From assembly GCA_033961575.1 (NCBI GenBank), contig CM066728.1, positions 110,626,852 to 110,690,851 of the forward strand: a stretch of 64,000 nucleotides of DNA, written 5' to 3'. Shown in pieces: positions 24,662 through 37,794 of this stretch (the stretch's first letter is position 1; each line of letters opens with the position of its first letter). The notes under the pieces are model-generated. The model was not told the DNA's origin and ran no database searches. It saw nothing but the letters and a program-made list of their open reading frames with translations. The translations under genes were made by a program, and so were the position numbers. This DNA is from Aselliscus stoliczkanus. Taxonomy: Eukaryota > Chordata > Mammalia > Chiroptera > Hipposideridae.

Positions 24662-25165
24662 CAGTGGCTTGAGTGTAAAGAGCCCCTGGGGACCCAGGCT
24701 GGGGATGGTCCTCACGTGATGGTGGGTTTCATGCTGGTGGGTTTTCACAATGAAGAGCTGAGAAAAATCCCTGTGTTTTTGTGGAAGAAGGAAACGAACA
24801 AATGCTGATATTTCCTCATGATTAGCCTGATACTATGGATTTGGGCAAATAATATCACAGAGGTGCCCTCCTCCCTGGGTAGGATGGAGTCTTCCTGAAA
24901 AATTACTATTTTTCTTTTCCATATGTTACAAGTTAGAAGCAAGTCCCTAAGTTCTGCACACACTCAAGAAAAGAAGAATCATATACTTTGTGGAATTGGG
25001 TTAAATCAACAGTAATTAATAAGTATATTGAAGATCATCTGAGAACACAAAAATGTCCTCTTCTTGAAATTTCTCCCTCTAATTTGAATCTCCACCAGTG
25101 AATTTTATCTGCAGCAATTATTACTCTGGTGTTATAATGGTAAATTTTTATTTCCCCTATTCCTT
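24662..25165. other. unannotated stretch
   Basis: No named repeat or exon is recognised between the LTR and the antisense LINE piece. Confidence 0.4.
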
Positions 25166-25169
25166 CTCT

Positions 25170-25650
25170 ATTTATTCATTAGAATTTTTCTATCAGAAAT
25201 ATTTTTTTCTATTCTTCCCCATTAATTTATTAGTTTAGTCACTTATGTATATCAGAATGGAATTTTGGATATTACATTTATGCTTGGGGTTATAACATAA
25301 CACGATGGTTATTTATTTTGATGCCCGACTTTTTTCACCTTGGACCACTGAGAAAAAAGATTAGCTCCTGAGACTTTCAAACATGCAACTTATTTTGCAT
25401 GAGGGAGGCATTTATTTACTCCAGGATCAGTTTGTATTTTTCTTGCCTCAGCCCTAGGATCAGCCATCTTTTCAAGGAATTACTATTCCTTTTATTGGAG
25501 AATGGTATTTAGAAAACAAGATCTAGGTTCTTGGTGTGCTTGCTATTACTGGGGTGTCAACAACTCCACACTTTCTTAGTGTACACTGTCCCCCACACAC
25601 ATATCTATACTTGTTTCTGCATCTATCCAACTGTGTGCAGGTATATAAGC
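25170..25650 (-). mobile_element. ancient L1M-lineage segment, antisense
   Basis: The block GCCTCAGCCCTAGGATCAGC, CATCTTTTCAAGGAATTACT, TTATTGGAGAATGGTATTTA and GAAAACAAGATCTAGGTTCT at 25445-25535 is a very common antisense LINE segment in mammals. Its reverse complement matches the sense element at 33940-34745 in this same window (compare TTCTAAATACCATTTTCCTC at 34024), which supports the call independently. Confidence 0.65.
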
Positions 25651-25654
25651 CTGG

Positions 25655-28170
25655 ACATTAGCTCAGGCTGAGGTCTCCCACTCTGAGCCAGCCCCTAAAT
25701 GGAGACCATTACATTTTGCCTTAGCCTCTTTCCTCTCACATAATTTTTTCTCTAAAAGAAGACACACACACACACCCCTCACTTATGGTTTAGAACAAGC
25801 AATTTACATGATATTTGCATTTATCCAGGAGAGAGCTGGAGCACTGACCAGTGCTGCTGGGATGCTAAGCACACAGAGTTTTGATGGATTTGGAGGTCTT
25901 TGGATTCCTTAGGAGGCGTGATGGGTACTGCCTTTCATTGGGTTTGGAATAACCACCCTACGAACACTTGTAGCAACTCATTTGCTATGGCTATTTCCCC
26001 ATTCTCAATCAGGGGGTTCTGCTTTTGCCTTTCCTTCCTGACTCCCCAAACCTGTGTCTATTACATACTAAGACTACACACAAGTATATCCAAGTAAACA
26101 CTGCTTTGGGAACAAAGTCAGTTGTATGGGTCTGTGGTACCTGAGTGCTTATGAAATATATTAATAGGTTTGTGAATGATTTGTATTATACTTTGCATGG
26201 AATTTTTGTGGATGACTTACTTTGTATATAAGGATTCTGAGAAGAAAGAAAGCATTTCTGTGTTATAACACTGGTGGGCTGAGGGCAAGCACAGAGCAGT
26301 GCCTGTGCTGTGTGCATTGTAGAAAGTGCTGGAAGTCTTGAGCAGCAGGTGGGTGCATGGGACGGAGAGATGGGGGCAGAGAACTAGCTTGGGTTTGGCC
26401 TTGCACATTGGCTGTCTGTGTGCCAACGGAGAAGCCACCAAGCCTCCCTGAGCTTCTGATGGTCACCTCTAAAAGGAAGGATTGGTCACTGCATTCCAGG
26501 GTGCTGTGCAGTCGGAGGAGCAAAGCGGAGCCTGCCTAGGTGAGGCTCCAGGCCAGGCTCATCCGGCTTCGCTCCCATGGGGATCATTTGACTGTCCTTT
26601 CTCTCATCGCCAAGGTGGCGCAGAAACCGATTGTGCTTGTTTCCCTCCTGTGTTGGAAAAATGATTGGCGCTATGGCTTCCTGATTCTGTCTTGTTGGGT
26701 GTACTTTACACGCAGTCATAATCCACTTGTGGGTCTTTCACTCCAAACACCTCCTCTGTGGGAGTAAATATTTGTTGCCTGCCACCTCTCACTCGTCTGC
26801 CTCCCCGGAGCAGGCGTGCTACCCGTTGGCTGCTTCTCTTTGTGCACATCCTCCTTGTCCAATTGCTTTGTAACATCTGACACTTCTCTCCTCCCTGCTC
26901 TCTCTGCGCCTCTTTTCTAAAGGATTGAGTTGTGTTTCATCCTCTAATCCTTTCAAAATACTGTGTACCTTTCTAAATGATGGCAACCCTCTGACAAGGC
27001 CAGGGAGATGACAAAGCTGGAAACCACATCAGAAGGGTCTGCTAAATCTGTTGTGACAACGGGAAGGATGCTAGGAGTTGCTTCAGTGAGGTCTGAAAGC
27101 ACCTTTGTTGTGTTTCTGAGGGGAGGAAAAGAGGGCAGTGGAGTCCTGTTGGTGTTAGTGTCCCTCTGCCTGTCAATCACATCAGATTGAGGGGAGAATG
27201 CAAGATTAGGGAAAAATGGAGGCACAAATCCACTGGAAAAACGCAAATAAAAGGCATTTGCGTAGTGCTCTCTCTCGTGCACTGAGATGATCACGGCTAG
27301 AAGAGGTGACAAATTCAGGGCTGGATGAATATAGCAAAGCCACCAGAACTGGACATCTGGCTTCCATCTTGGCTGGAGAGTTTTTCAAATACTGAATGCG
27401 CTTTAAAGAAAAGACATATTCAGGGGATTTTTTTTTTTTTCCCCCTGCTTGCTTGGTAAGGTGCTCATTTGCATCAGCTTGTCAAGAGTTATGACATTTA
27501 ATGCTATTAATGTCACTTCCATTATTCTGCTGACTCTCAGCTGCCTTCACCTACAAAATGTAAATGCTTCTGACTACATGACCATAACTAGAGACCCCAA
27601 GGAAAGGGAAAAAAGAAACACAGATCTCAGTTCTGTGTGTATGCCACGTGCTAGCTACCGTGTCATTCACTGCCACAAATTTTGGAATATATTCACTTGG
27701 TGTCAGAAACATGGCATACACACCCCTGCATACACATGAACAGACAGATGCACAGCGCTGTTTTTTATTCTAGAAATCCAGTGCAATTCAACAAACAGTG
27801 GGAGCCAACTCCTTTGGAAAGAATTGTGTCAGGGCTGTAGAAAAGGTAGAAAGGACTCCGAGAAATAAATAGCTGGGCCACACAGGATCAGGTAACTGAA
27901 GATCAAAAGGGTGACTGGGCCTATAATTTTCTACTTTATGGCACTAAGAATTATTAAATTATTGAATCCTACAATGATACCTGTATGACTTATTCACAGA
28001 AATGTATTCATTGACATGAAATCATTTTTGATATAATCAAGTATTTTGAAAATAATGTTTTTACATTTTAATTTGGGAAATACATGCAGTAGTAAGTTTT
28101 TATATCTGAATGATCTTAATTTTTAGACAAACTCAAAAAGAAAATTTGGTTAAAGCTGAAAGTTTTAAAA
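25655..28170. other. unannotated stretch
   Basis: About 2.5 kb with a short (CA)n at 25764 and a T run at 27429-27440. No gene is supported. Several 60-120 codon frames lie in the GC-richer part (26.2-27.4 kb) and are unrecognised. Confidence 0.4.
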
Positions 28171-28173
28171 CTG

Positions 28174-28309
28174 TATATAATTTGGGCCGACCGAGTGGCG
28201 CGGTGGTTAAGCACAAGCTTGGGAAACCCGCTGCCCCGGTTCAGGTCCTATATGTGAGGGCCAGTGACACTGCCCTCAAAAAACAAACAAACAAAAAACA
28301 TATATAATT
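28174..28309 (+). mobile_element. tRNA-related SINE, family A, copy 2, with target-site duplication
   Basis: The body is 28184 to about 28300 with head GGGCCGACCGAGTGGCGCGG, B-box-like GGTTCAGGTCC, end motif CACTGCCCTC, and a tail of the form A6(CA3)n. The target duplication TATATAATT is present at 28174-28182 and 28301-28309. The anticodon-like stem is damaged (AAGCTTGGGAAACCCG) compared with the other copies. Confidence 0.93.
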
Positions 28310-28329
28310 AGATCTGAAATTCCATTTTA

Positions 28330-28765
28330 AGCCGAAAAGAGACTTTGTGCAATTTTTCTTTTTATTATGAAAACTGTCAAAATTACAGAAAATGAAGGAG
28401 GCTAATGCAATAATCATCTAGATTCGACAATAACATTTTGGCACATTTTGCACATTTACTGTTTTATTTCTCTATCTCTATCTCTCTGAGTCTATGTCTT
28501 TACCAATAGAGACATAGATCCACCCATAGATAATGTTTTGCTAAACCACCCAGACTCATGTACATACAGCAAATACCACTATCATCTCGGATCAAATTAA
28601 CAATGATTCCCTACTATCAGTTTTTCCCAAACCATGTGCACATTTTCTCCATTTTTTTTTTCAAAATACTTTACAACTAGTTTTATTAAATTTAGATTCA
28701 AAGCCTCTGTATTAGTGACACCGTTGTGCTTCCTTTGTCATTTTGAACAAAGAATAGTCCCTTCT
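28330..28765 (+). mobile_element. L1ME-type fragment, sense
   Basis: The order AAACTGTCAAAATTACAGAA, AATAATCATCTAGATTCGAC, AACATTTTGGCACATTTTGC, CATACAGCAAATACCACTAT, AAATTAACAATGATTCCCTA and CTTTACAACTAGTTTTATTA follows the well-known L1ME 3' region. There is no open frame. Confidence 0.68.
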
Positions 28766-28769
28766 TCCT

Positions 28770-30235
28770 CTAAGCCTTTTTAACATGTTTTCCATGATAC
28801 TGGCTTTTGGGAGAGAACAAGGCAGTGATGTTTTCATGCCCACATCCTGGATTTGTCTGATTGTTTTCCCACAGCATCCTCTCAAGCCTTCTCTCGCTCT
28901 GCTCTGGTCCCTGTAAGCTCAAGGCTAGGTTTACGTTCACAACCATTATTTTTAGCCGGGACAGCCCATGTGCCACGTGGTTCACTTGACATTTCAGCAC
29001 ATCAGGAGGTGCCTCATGTCAGGCTGCTGTGTTATTAGTGATGCTAAATTTAATCACTTGGCTAAGGGGGTGACAACCATTCAGATGAGCAATTTAGCTT
29101 CCATTGGTGATGCTTGCCTGAATCAACAATTTTCAGGGAGGGGTTTGCAAAATTATTTTTAATGATATTGCTTCTATGTTTATTAATTGACATGATTAGG
29201 TAGAGAACAGTTTTACCTCATCAGCTGGGGTTATCTACATTTGCACCAAAACTTCTGAGGAAGGAATTAACCCTTTCCATTAGTTTCTATAATTCAGAGT
29301 ATGGAGTTGATTTCATAGTCACCTACAATGAGGTTTTTGGTTTTTTGTTTTTTTTCTCTCTCTCTTTATCTGCTTTTTGTTTGTTTTTGGGTTTCTTTTT
29401 GAGAGAGATAGAAGATTCTTAATTATTCTACATGTTATACTCAAGTACATTTATCATTTTTGTTAACACCCAAAGTTTCCCCAGTTTAGCCCCTCTGAAG
29501 CCCCCAGTCGAATTCTGGTGTGTTTTTTTTTTTTTTTTTGATGTGGCCCTGCTTGTCTTTGAATGTACCCTGGTGCTCACTTGGAATTATCTGTGTCTAA
29601 GAAACACTGGTTATTGCTAGTGGTGAATGGTATTGAAAGGCATGTTCTGGGCGTTAGAATCTAATGCTATAGGGATTGTTACTTTCAGGCTGTTTCAGTA
29701 AAAAGAGTTCAGCAAAATACAGATCTTTAAAATATTATAAAATTATATTTCAAAAAATTAACGCTAGAGGGCATTTTTTAATTTTTTTGATCTTTCGATT
29801 TTCTCTTATATTGAAAGTTTTGGTTAATAATATCATTTACCTATTTACTGATTTGTATCTCTTACAATCTGCAGAAAACAGTGTCAAAAATCACAATACC
29901 ATTGTCTTAATTAAAATATTAATAGAATCACTGAACAAAATGTAGAATTTAGTTTTAATCTCTGTGTTCCTTAAAATATATCCCATTCATGATGTACTAT
30001 CAGAATTATATGTTAAAAATAACTTGAATTGCTTCTGATCTGTATGGTTATGTTACCCATTTACTATATAATTAGGTTCTTTTATTTTTGTTAAATTTAA
30101 TGATTGAAGTTTTTTTTACTTAACTTTATCTGTTAATATGTAAAACATTGATGTGATTCAAATGTCAAATCTAAATTAAGTTTTATTTACAGTGGTTACA
30201 TACCTACTGCTACTTAGCTGACACTATAATTATTT
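28770..30235. other. unannotated AT-rich stretch
   Basis: Includes T homopolymers near 29350 and 29522-29540. The latter could be the tail of an antisense retroelement that I cannot name. Confidence 0.4.
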
Positions 30236-30239
30236 TTAT

Positions 30240-31190
30240 TTGATTTAGGTTTGTCTTTCCACTGTTTCTTTCTGCAAGAATAGCAGATGATTGTGTCTGT
30301 GTATTTTTTCACCTTTTTTACACAAAATGTTGCATAATAAATAGGTCATTCTGTAATTCTTTTAAACATAAAATATATTCTGATCATCACTCAATAATAC
30401 CTTTCTTTTTTTTTTTTGCACCAGCTTAGTATTTCATTGGCCGGATACATTTCCTTTTCTTGACAAATGGTCTTTCCATGCTCTATTCTTCTCTTGTTTT
30501 TATATTTGCTATCAAAAATTTGAGAGTAGCTTGATTTATTGTCTTATAAGTGACTTGGACTTTATTTTTGGAGGTTCTCTTAATAAGTATGTTTCTGCAT
30601 AACTTTTAAATTAAGCATTTTATTAAAGTATGTTTTAGAATTAATCTTTCTGGATCAAATTTTCCAGGTTTATTATGGGTGCCTTAATTTGTAGAATTAA
30701 GTTTCATTGATTCCAGAAAAGTAATGTGTGCGTGTGTGTGCGCCCGCATATGTGCGCGCATGTGTTTCACAGTTTTAAATATTAATTCTGTTCATTGTTT
30801 TATTTTTCCTGAGGGGAGGATGTCAATTACTCCAATTATACTTATGTTGGATCCTCTTCGTATATCTTCCATAGATATTTTTGGTTCTTTTGATAACATT
30901 CTTAATTCTGTTTTATGTTCTTAGCTCTTTCATTTATATTATCTCTTTCTATTATTGCATTTCCATTTATGCATTTTCTATCTTTGGAAAATTGTAATTT
31001 AGTCGTAATTTCTGATCCACATTTCTTTTTCTCCAACTTCTTTCTGTGACAAGTGAGCTTCCACTTTGCATTTTCCCTTTCTCTTGTCAAGTACTATGAG
31101 ATTTTGAATTTCTGCTTCATGATATCTTATATCTGCTTTTGTATGAATATTGTCTGTATTTAAATTTTAGATGGTCTGTTGTTACCTTTT
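30240..31190 (-). mobile_element. L1ME-type fragment(s), antisense
   Basis: ACAAAATGTTGCATAATAAA, CATAAAATATATTCTGATCA and CAGCTTAGTATTTCATTGGC with CTTGACAAATGGTCTTTCC (30423-30480) follow the antisense L1ME 3' order. From 30840, wording such as CATTTATATTATCTCTTTCT and TTGCATTTCCATTTATGC looks like further antisense L1, but is less certain. A GT-rich tract at 30725-30762 lies between the two parts. Confidence 0.55.
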
Positions 31191-31212
31191 TTCTGCTCCA
31201 TGACTGTTTTCA

Positions 31213-31236
31213 TTGTGTGTGTGTGTGTGTGTGTGT
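31213..31236. repeat. (GT)n microsatellite
   Basis: A short pure GT run. Confidence 0.93.
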
Positions 31237-31239
31237 AAA

Positions 31240-33900
31240 AGCTCACATCTGAAAGTCTTGAGTCTCACTTCCAGTTTTTTTTTTAAATTTATTTATTACT
31301 ATTTTTTTAACTTCTAGAATATTCTCTCCTCTTGCTGTGATATAGGGCTATATTTAAATAGATGAGGTCAATAATTTAACTCTTCTTCAGATTCTTTCTT
31401 ATCTTGCTTTAGCTGCTTTATTACTTTTTTTCATCACCTTGCTTAAAGAAAAAAAAAAAATCTCAGTGTTAAAAATGAATTTGTATACTAGTAAAGAACA
31501 ATTGATTGGAAGATATAAAAATCTTCAACATAGATATAATAAAAAGTATAACTTTTAAATTTAAATTAAACAGGCAAATCAAACAGGCAGAGATTGGTGA
31601 AAAATAAATTTTAAGTAATGCTTAAAAAATAATATTAGTATTGGAGGAAAAGTAAGAAACATATAGGAGACATAAATAACTGAGTCAATAAGCTCCTTCT
31701 AAAAATATATAGAAATTTATATTCAATAAATAAAATATGCACATTTTGGTATATTTTTAAATCAGACCATGATTTAGATAACGAAAGAAGAATCAATGCA
31801 TTGTAAATGATCAACATTTTATTTGTTCCCTCACCTTGCCAAAAAGAAATTGTTATGTATTTGTATATTGCTAAACCAATTATTAAATAATTCTGGAGAT
31901 AAAGAGAAAATAATAGAGAAACTGTAGTTTAAAATATTGTAAAATGACAAATAATTTTGAACAAGTAAGTTTTTGAGGCTACATTTAAAACAGAAATTGG
32001 AGACATATTTTGAACTTTAAATCCATTTTTTGGGAAAACCTGGAAATCTAATCAAATAATTAAACATCTTCTTAAAAACATGGAGATAAAACAAAAAGTA
32101 AACAAAAAAAAGAATAAATTTAAGTACCATAAACAACTTTGTAAGAACAGACTATAAATGACTACATTAAAAATAATTATTTTTAATTTTTGATATGTTA
32201 ATACTAATTAAGAAAATACTGAACGTAAACTAAATATTTAATTTTAAAGAGGTCTGAGTAAGGAAGTAATATAGATAAGATAGTTTTCTCCTCCTAAAAT
32301 AGCAGAAAACTGGTGGCTTACTCCTTGTCCTTTCAAAAATCTCCAAAAAGATCAACGATAAACATACAAACAAAAAGTCAATGAAAGTAAAAAACAAAAC
32401 AGAACAAACTAGACCTGTTCATTTTATCCTCTCCAAGCAGCCCCTGTTTCTGATTTTTCTTCCCCTGTAGATGAGACTGCAGGGAGAGGGTGCACCAGCT
32501 ATAGCAACCCAAGGACTCAATTTCCATGCGATCATTATATTTGTCATTGTAAAATTCCAAAAGAACATTGTATTATAATTGTATACCACGGTCAGAAACT
32601 TGAATATTAAAGAAACTGGGCCAGAGAGTTGCATCCGTTTATCCCGTTCACCTAGTTCATCAAACCTTCCCACCTAGCAATGATGTTGTTCAATGAACAC
32701 AGCTCATACAAGTTTCCTGTGCTCGGGAAGGTTGCATTCCAGCACCAGGTGACACTTAGTAAAAAGATACATGTAAGCAGTATTATGGAGAAAAGAGAAG
32801 AGCGGGGTGGCTTGGGGATGAGTGTGTGCATGGACACAGGTGTTAACTCAGGGGCGGTCCTGACACAAAAATGAGAAAGAACGAAGTGAGCTACTGGGAC
32901 ATGGAAGAAATGAGGTGGGAAAGCTTGGTGGGGACCAGGAGGTGCAGGTCCCCCTGGGACAGGTGTGTGTTTGCACTTGCCTTTGAGTGGCAGAGGCCTG
33001 ACTGCAGTGGTTTATGTAGATAGGGGTTGGCAGGTAGTGGGGAGCCTGACGGTGGAGGTACAGGGTTGTTGCTATTACTTTAATGAGTCAAAAGTTTCTG
33101 GGGTTGGTCTCTAGGACTCTCTTAGCTTTTACTTCATGGTTCCAAATGGCTGCTGTAGCTGCAACCATCACAGTTGTGTTCCAGACAGAAAATAATTAGA
33201 GCGGACAACCAGGATGGGGCAAAACGTGTGTCAGCAAAGTATGAATGTTCTCACAACTTGGGCAGAATTTCATTTTATTGGTCAGAACTCTTTCACAAGT
33301 CTGCCTAATCCTAATTGCAAGAGTGGTTGGGAATTAAGGTTTTTCTTTGTTTATTCAATTGATTTGCCCTTTTTACTAAGCTGTACATGTTTCTGACTCC
33401 CACCAAAAAGGTGTTCTGGTGATGGTTGAATACTGGAGAGTCCATACTTTTAGTCTGCCACGCCAAGGTCAGAAGTTTTTATTTCATCATCCATATTAAG
33501 GAGCCCTTGGATGACTGTAGGCACTGAGCAGCATGACTGAATTTAAATTGGCTGCACGTAGAATGGGTGGTAGGCAGGCGCGGTGGAAGCTGGCACACCA
33601 GCTGAGGAGCTGTGCAGACACTCGGGTGAGGAAATGGTGGCCTGGTGCGTCGTGATGTTAACGGGGATGGAGAGGGGCAGAAAGAAGGGCCTGAGAGACT
33701 GGGGCACGGAGCTGGGGATTGATTTCATACTGGGAGATGGATCAGATAAATAATTGCGCTAAGGATAATGGCAACAAGGAAGTTGTAATACGGACAGGAA
33801 GAAAACTGGTCATTCCTGTGCCACTCAATTGAAATTTGTGATATTATGAGTTTCAAAAAATAGAAATGAATATAGAACTATATATAGGTATAATTGCAAT
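31240..33900. other. unannotated, very AT-rich then mixed
   Basis: 31440-32280 is extremely AT-rich and may hold a very old LINE. 32300-33880 is unique-looking. No gene is supported. Confidence 0.4.
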
Positions 33901-33929
33901 TGCGTGTGTGTGTGTGTGTGTGTGTGTGT
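33901..33929. repeat. (GT)n microsatellite
   Basis: A GT run with one C interruption near its start. Confidence 0.93.
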
Positions 33930-33939
33930 CCACACATAT

Positions 33940-34745
33940 GTCTCCCAGCTCTGTCCACTGACAAGACCTGGGAGTAACGATCACCTAAAGACAGTGGGAC
34001 ACACCTAATGTCCTAGTGTTGACTTCTAAATACCATTTTCCTCCAAGAGGAGCATTGAGGAATGGTCATCTTTGGGGTTGGAGCGGGGGACATGTGAGAT
34101 GAGCCTAGAGCATCATGTAGCAGAAAGCGGGGGAGTGTCCAAAGAAAGAGGGACTCATGGGCAAAAGGCCACAGGGCCACATGACAAATTATAGTATCAA
34201 AATAATTGTGACAATGATACTCGTATATTACAAGATATTGTGTGAATAGCAGACCATGAGTACATAGAGATGTAAATAAACACTTAAATACATGGAAATT
34301 CAGGGGAAGAAGTGGGTATTTATATGGTTTCAAACTAAAATGGATAAACCCAAACTGGGAGACATTCTGTAAAACAAATGGCCTGAAATCCTAACAAGTA
34401 TCAAGTTCATTAAGATCATGGAAAGATTCACACATGGCTGATAAACACAGCACCACATTCTGAAGTGGACCCATCCTTTTGTTCACGAAGACATTGGGAC
34501 AATTGGTAAAAATGAAATAGATCGGAGGTCAGAGGTAGTTGTGTGCCAGGGCTGGCTTCCTGGCTTCGAAGGATGCATTTCCATTGCATAGGAGAGTGTC
34601 CCTTTTTTTTTGGTAGAAAATGCACAATAAAGGACCCAAGTGTGATGGAGCATGGGGTCAGTTAATTCCTCTCAAATGTTTCAAAGAAAAGTTATTTAGC
34701 CATACTTTTCTCTACATTTGTATTTTAAATATTAAAAATAAAAAT
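33940..34745 (+). mobile_element. ancient L1M-lineage element, sense, with 3' end
   Basis: Sense-strand counterpart of the 25.2-25.65 kb piece. Landmarks are TTCTAAATACCATTTTCCTC, GATGAGCCTAGAGCATCATG, GAAAGATTCACACATGGCTG, CAATTGGTAAAAATGAAATA, GGTCAGAGGTAGTTGTGTGC, TCCTGGCTTCGAAGGATGCA and GCATAGGAGAGTGTCCCTTT, ending in an A-rich AATATTAAAAATAAAAATTG at about 34725-34745. It has no intact frame. Confidence 0.7.
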
Positions 34746-34749
34746 TGTG

Positions 34750-36200
34750 GCATCTTTTCCCTAGAGATTTAAAATGCTTTCTTATATTAGCTGCCCTGCC
34801 ATGATTTTCTAGCCTGTCAGGGGTGAGGAGGTACCATTGGAGCTGCTCATATTAAATGGACAAAGTGGCCTGTCCGTTCAGTCATCAGTACACCCTCTGG
34901 GTCACTGATGTCTTTCAATTCTCCGTGTCCTCAGTAAACACTGGCTAGGATTAGATGCCTCCTGCAAAACCAGGTTTTGTCTTTGACTCTCAACATGTTC
35001 AAAAAACACCTGTTGAGAGGGGTTAGCTTTTACCATGGTAGCATGACAGGCGATCCGTGAGTTTTTCAGGAGGGGTGAGAGTTTCCAGTTCTCTGGAGAA
35101 TGTCAGGGCTGGGTTAGCGCACTGTTCAGTAATTGTCCAGTAGGAGAAAACATTGCCAAAGCCAGGTGGAATGGCTGCTTACAGCTCCCCTACTGAGAGA
35201 GCCTCGGCTGGGCACCTCCGGTGTGGATGCCTGAGAAAGCATCCCGCAGAGAGAGCAAGCACGTAATTGCCAGCCTTTAAGTGCAGACCCTTTTGGAGAA
35301 ATTCTCAGTTAAACCACTCTTAGAGGAAAATAGCAAAGGGGCTTGTAATTAGATGAGCTGTTCTTCAGACACAAGCCGACATAGATAATGCTGCATAATT
35401 AGCAGATAATTTTCTAGGTATTCCTGGCACTGAATGCTAAAAGCTAAGTTAAGTCAGCCAAAGCCCTGAGAAATGCCTGTGGCCAGCCAGGCATGGGCCT
35501 TCACGCCAGGGGGAGGGTCCCCACTCCGAATCTGAATTCCTCCTTCTCCATGGCCCAGGTCTTCCAGGGTCTGATAACGGCCAATAGCATGGGTCACTTG
35601 TGGGTTGAAAGGTGGCTTGTGATGTGAGTTGTTTACTGGAAACAGTTCTTAGCTTTAATCACTGGTTTGAGTAATATTTGAATTGTGGGAAGGAAGGTGT
35701 CTAGTAAGCTTTTTAAGAGTCCCAGGTGCGTTTTATACTTTTCAATAGTACACCTCATTTAATGAACTGCTAATTGGTATATTGATGTCCAAGAAATAAT
35801 TTGGTTGGAACCAGAATACGTAGGGTTTGGAAAGTGTCCTGCATGGCTCCTTTTAGAAATTAAAATGCTACCTTAAGATTTGCCCCAATATATCACCTAT
35901 GGGGCCACTTAACTACATATCTGTAATTTAAAAAAATGTGTTAGGACAGAAGTGGGTCAAGTGAAAGAAAAAAGGAAAAGTGAAAAAAAAAAACACTTGA
36001 GAGAAAATTTGTTGAGATTTCTTTAGAAGAGCTTCATGAATTTCATCAAGCTAAAGATAGAATTTTGGGCTACGCCGTGTTGAGTTGCGTCCCCTAACCC
36101 ATAATTATGCATTTGCTGTGAAGGTGCAGTTATGTGGTCGGCAGCTGGGAACTCCATTCCAAGTCCAGTTTAACACATATTTGCCTGCATGAGCAAGGGT
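34750..36200. other. unannotated stretch, possible conserved non-coding part
   Basis: About 1.4 kb without recognised repeats. The part 35230-35470 has the look of complex unique sequence with two TAATTA sites (35346-35351 and 35396-35401). Confidence 0.35.
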
Positions 36201-36204
36201 ATGT

Positions 36205-36385
36205 ATGTATATATTTTTATTTATTCCTCATCTTCCTTGTGCATGAAAATAGAATAATATCCACATCCACATAAGGCATTATTTGAAGGATCAAAACAGA
36301 TAGTGTCTTCGATGTTGAAAGTGCAGAAGGTTATTATGTAAACGCTGCTGTTATTTTTCTTACCCTCGTGGTTTAGGGAGATCAT
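36205..36385 (+). mobile_element. MIR SINE, sense, 3' half
   Basis: CCTCATCTTCCTTGTGCATG, AAAATAGAATAATATCCACA, GGCATTATTTGAAGGATCAA and TTATTATGTAAACGCTGCTG follow the MIR 3' half (CTCATCTGTAAAATG..., AATAATA..., GAGGATTAAA..., GTAAAGCGC...). Confidence 0.6.
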
Positions 36386-36389
36386 GGAA

Positions 36390-37640
36390 TTAAAACATAG
36401 ACTAGCATCTGACCAGTAGAAGACATTCAAATACATACTTAACATGGTGAAATGCGTTGCCAGCTAAAAATCACAGGCAGCTTTTTTCGTTTTTAAGGTG
36501 ACTTATTCCCATGGAATCAGCATCCCACTTTGCAGTGACTTCCAGCCCCCCACTGCCCTTCCACATGCTTTGGGTGGATAAACCCACCCGCTCTTCTGGG
36601 CAGTATTTCCTGCACTTACTTTCACAGTCCCTCTCAGCCTCTGTTCTCATCTTCTCCCCTTTGAAGGCTACAGGAATTTCCTGTTTAATTGGCCTGTTGT
36701 CACTGCACCCTTTCAAGTGGTTTTCTAACTCTTTGGTTACAAAATTCTACATAATCTCCATTCTAAACTTAAAATAATTAGGCCTTTAATTCTGTGCTGA
36801 ATTTGATATGAACTTGCATTGAATTCTGAGACAGACAACTTAGGCATGAAACAAAGATTTTTAAACAATGGACAGTTTCAGAATGGGAACATACAGTGTG
36901 TGCTTTGCTTTATCGTGTTTCCTCGCACTGCACACGGGGCTTCAGAATTTGGGGACCTGCGCCCTGGGCTCCGGCTGGGAGAGGAGCAGTGCTCTGAGCA
37001 AGCTCACCTTGAGAACCACCCTCTGGAGGGCAGGCAGACCACCTCCAGTGCTATTTTTACTCCTCATTCATGGAGCCTCCGGTGCAGAGCTGGCGGGGTG
37101 TCCTGGGCACCTGGTGTGGGGACATCCCGTGAGGGTGGCAGGAGCAGATCTTCTGGGAGCTTCAGCCTGCGTGTCACCTCCGCCTGGCCTCCAGGCCTGT
37201 GTATGTCAGGGAAGGGTACGCTCCACAGTAAAGCTGTCCTCACTCACCCACCACAGCCCGCTCAGCAGCTGGTGAGACCGTCACCCAGCTAAGGGGCTTT
37301 ATCAGAAGTGACAGTTGCTCTGTGTGTTTGCAAAACCATTCTTAGCTCAGGTAAGTTTCCAGATCACAATGAGTTTTTACACTATTTTTATCCTCAAATC
37401 AAAATGAAACAAATTACTTCTGTCAGAGTTTATAGAAGGAATGAAGCGCTGGAGACTTTGTCAGCACAATTCCGGATCCGCAGGGGCTGGGAAGGAGCCC
37501 TGCCTAAGGAAGGTGTCAAGTCTGCACGCTGCTCTTCACAGGCCCCAAACCCACACTCGGGGCAGGAGGGGTGTCTTCCAGTTACAAAGCTTTATACATT
37601 GGCTTTTAATGCTATACTAGAATGATAAGCCATCAGAAAT
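36390..37640. other. unannotated stretch, moderately GC-rich
   Basis: Unique-looking sequence. A strong donor-like CAGGTAAGTTT occurs at about 37349, and acceptor-like CACCACAG at about 37256. Together they could bound a short non-coding exon, but nothing else supports one. The overlapping 135-157 codon frames are unrecognised. Confidence 0.3.
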
Positions 37641-37644
37641 TGGT

Positions 37645-37790
37645 AAAACTCTCTTACTCTATTCAACCTACCGGAACAAAACACCACAGACTAAATGGCT
37701 TAAATAACAGACATTCATTTCACACTCCCCTGGAGGCTGAGAAGTCAAAGATCAAGAAGCACATAGTAGGAGGTCAGAAAGGGGAAGTGT
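37645..37790 (-). mobile_element. MaLR LTR fragment, antisense
   Basis: CTACCGGAACAAAACACCAC, GACTAAATGGCTTAAATAAC, AGACATTCATTTCACACTCC and CTGGAGGCTGAGAAGTCAAA are the reverse-complement 3' end of an MLT1/MST LTR. The rest of the LTR is not visible. Confidence 0.75.
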
Positions 37791-37794
37791 GACC

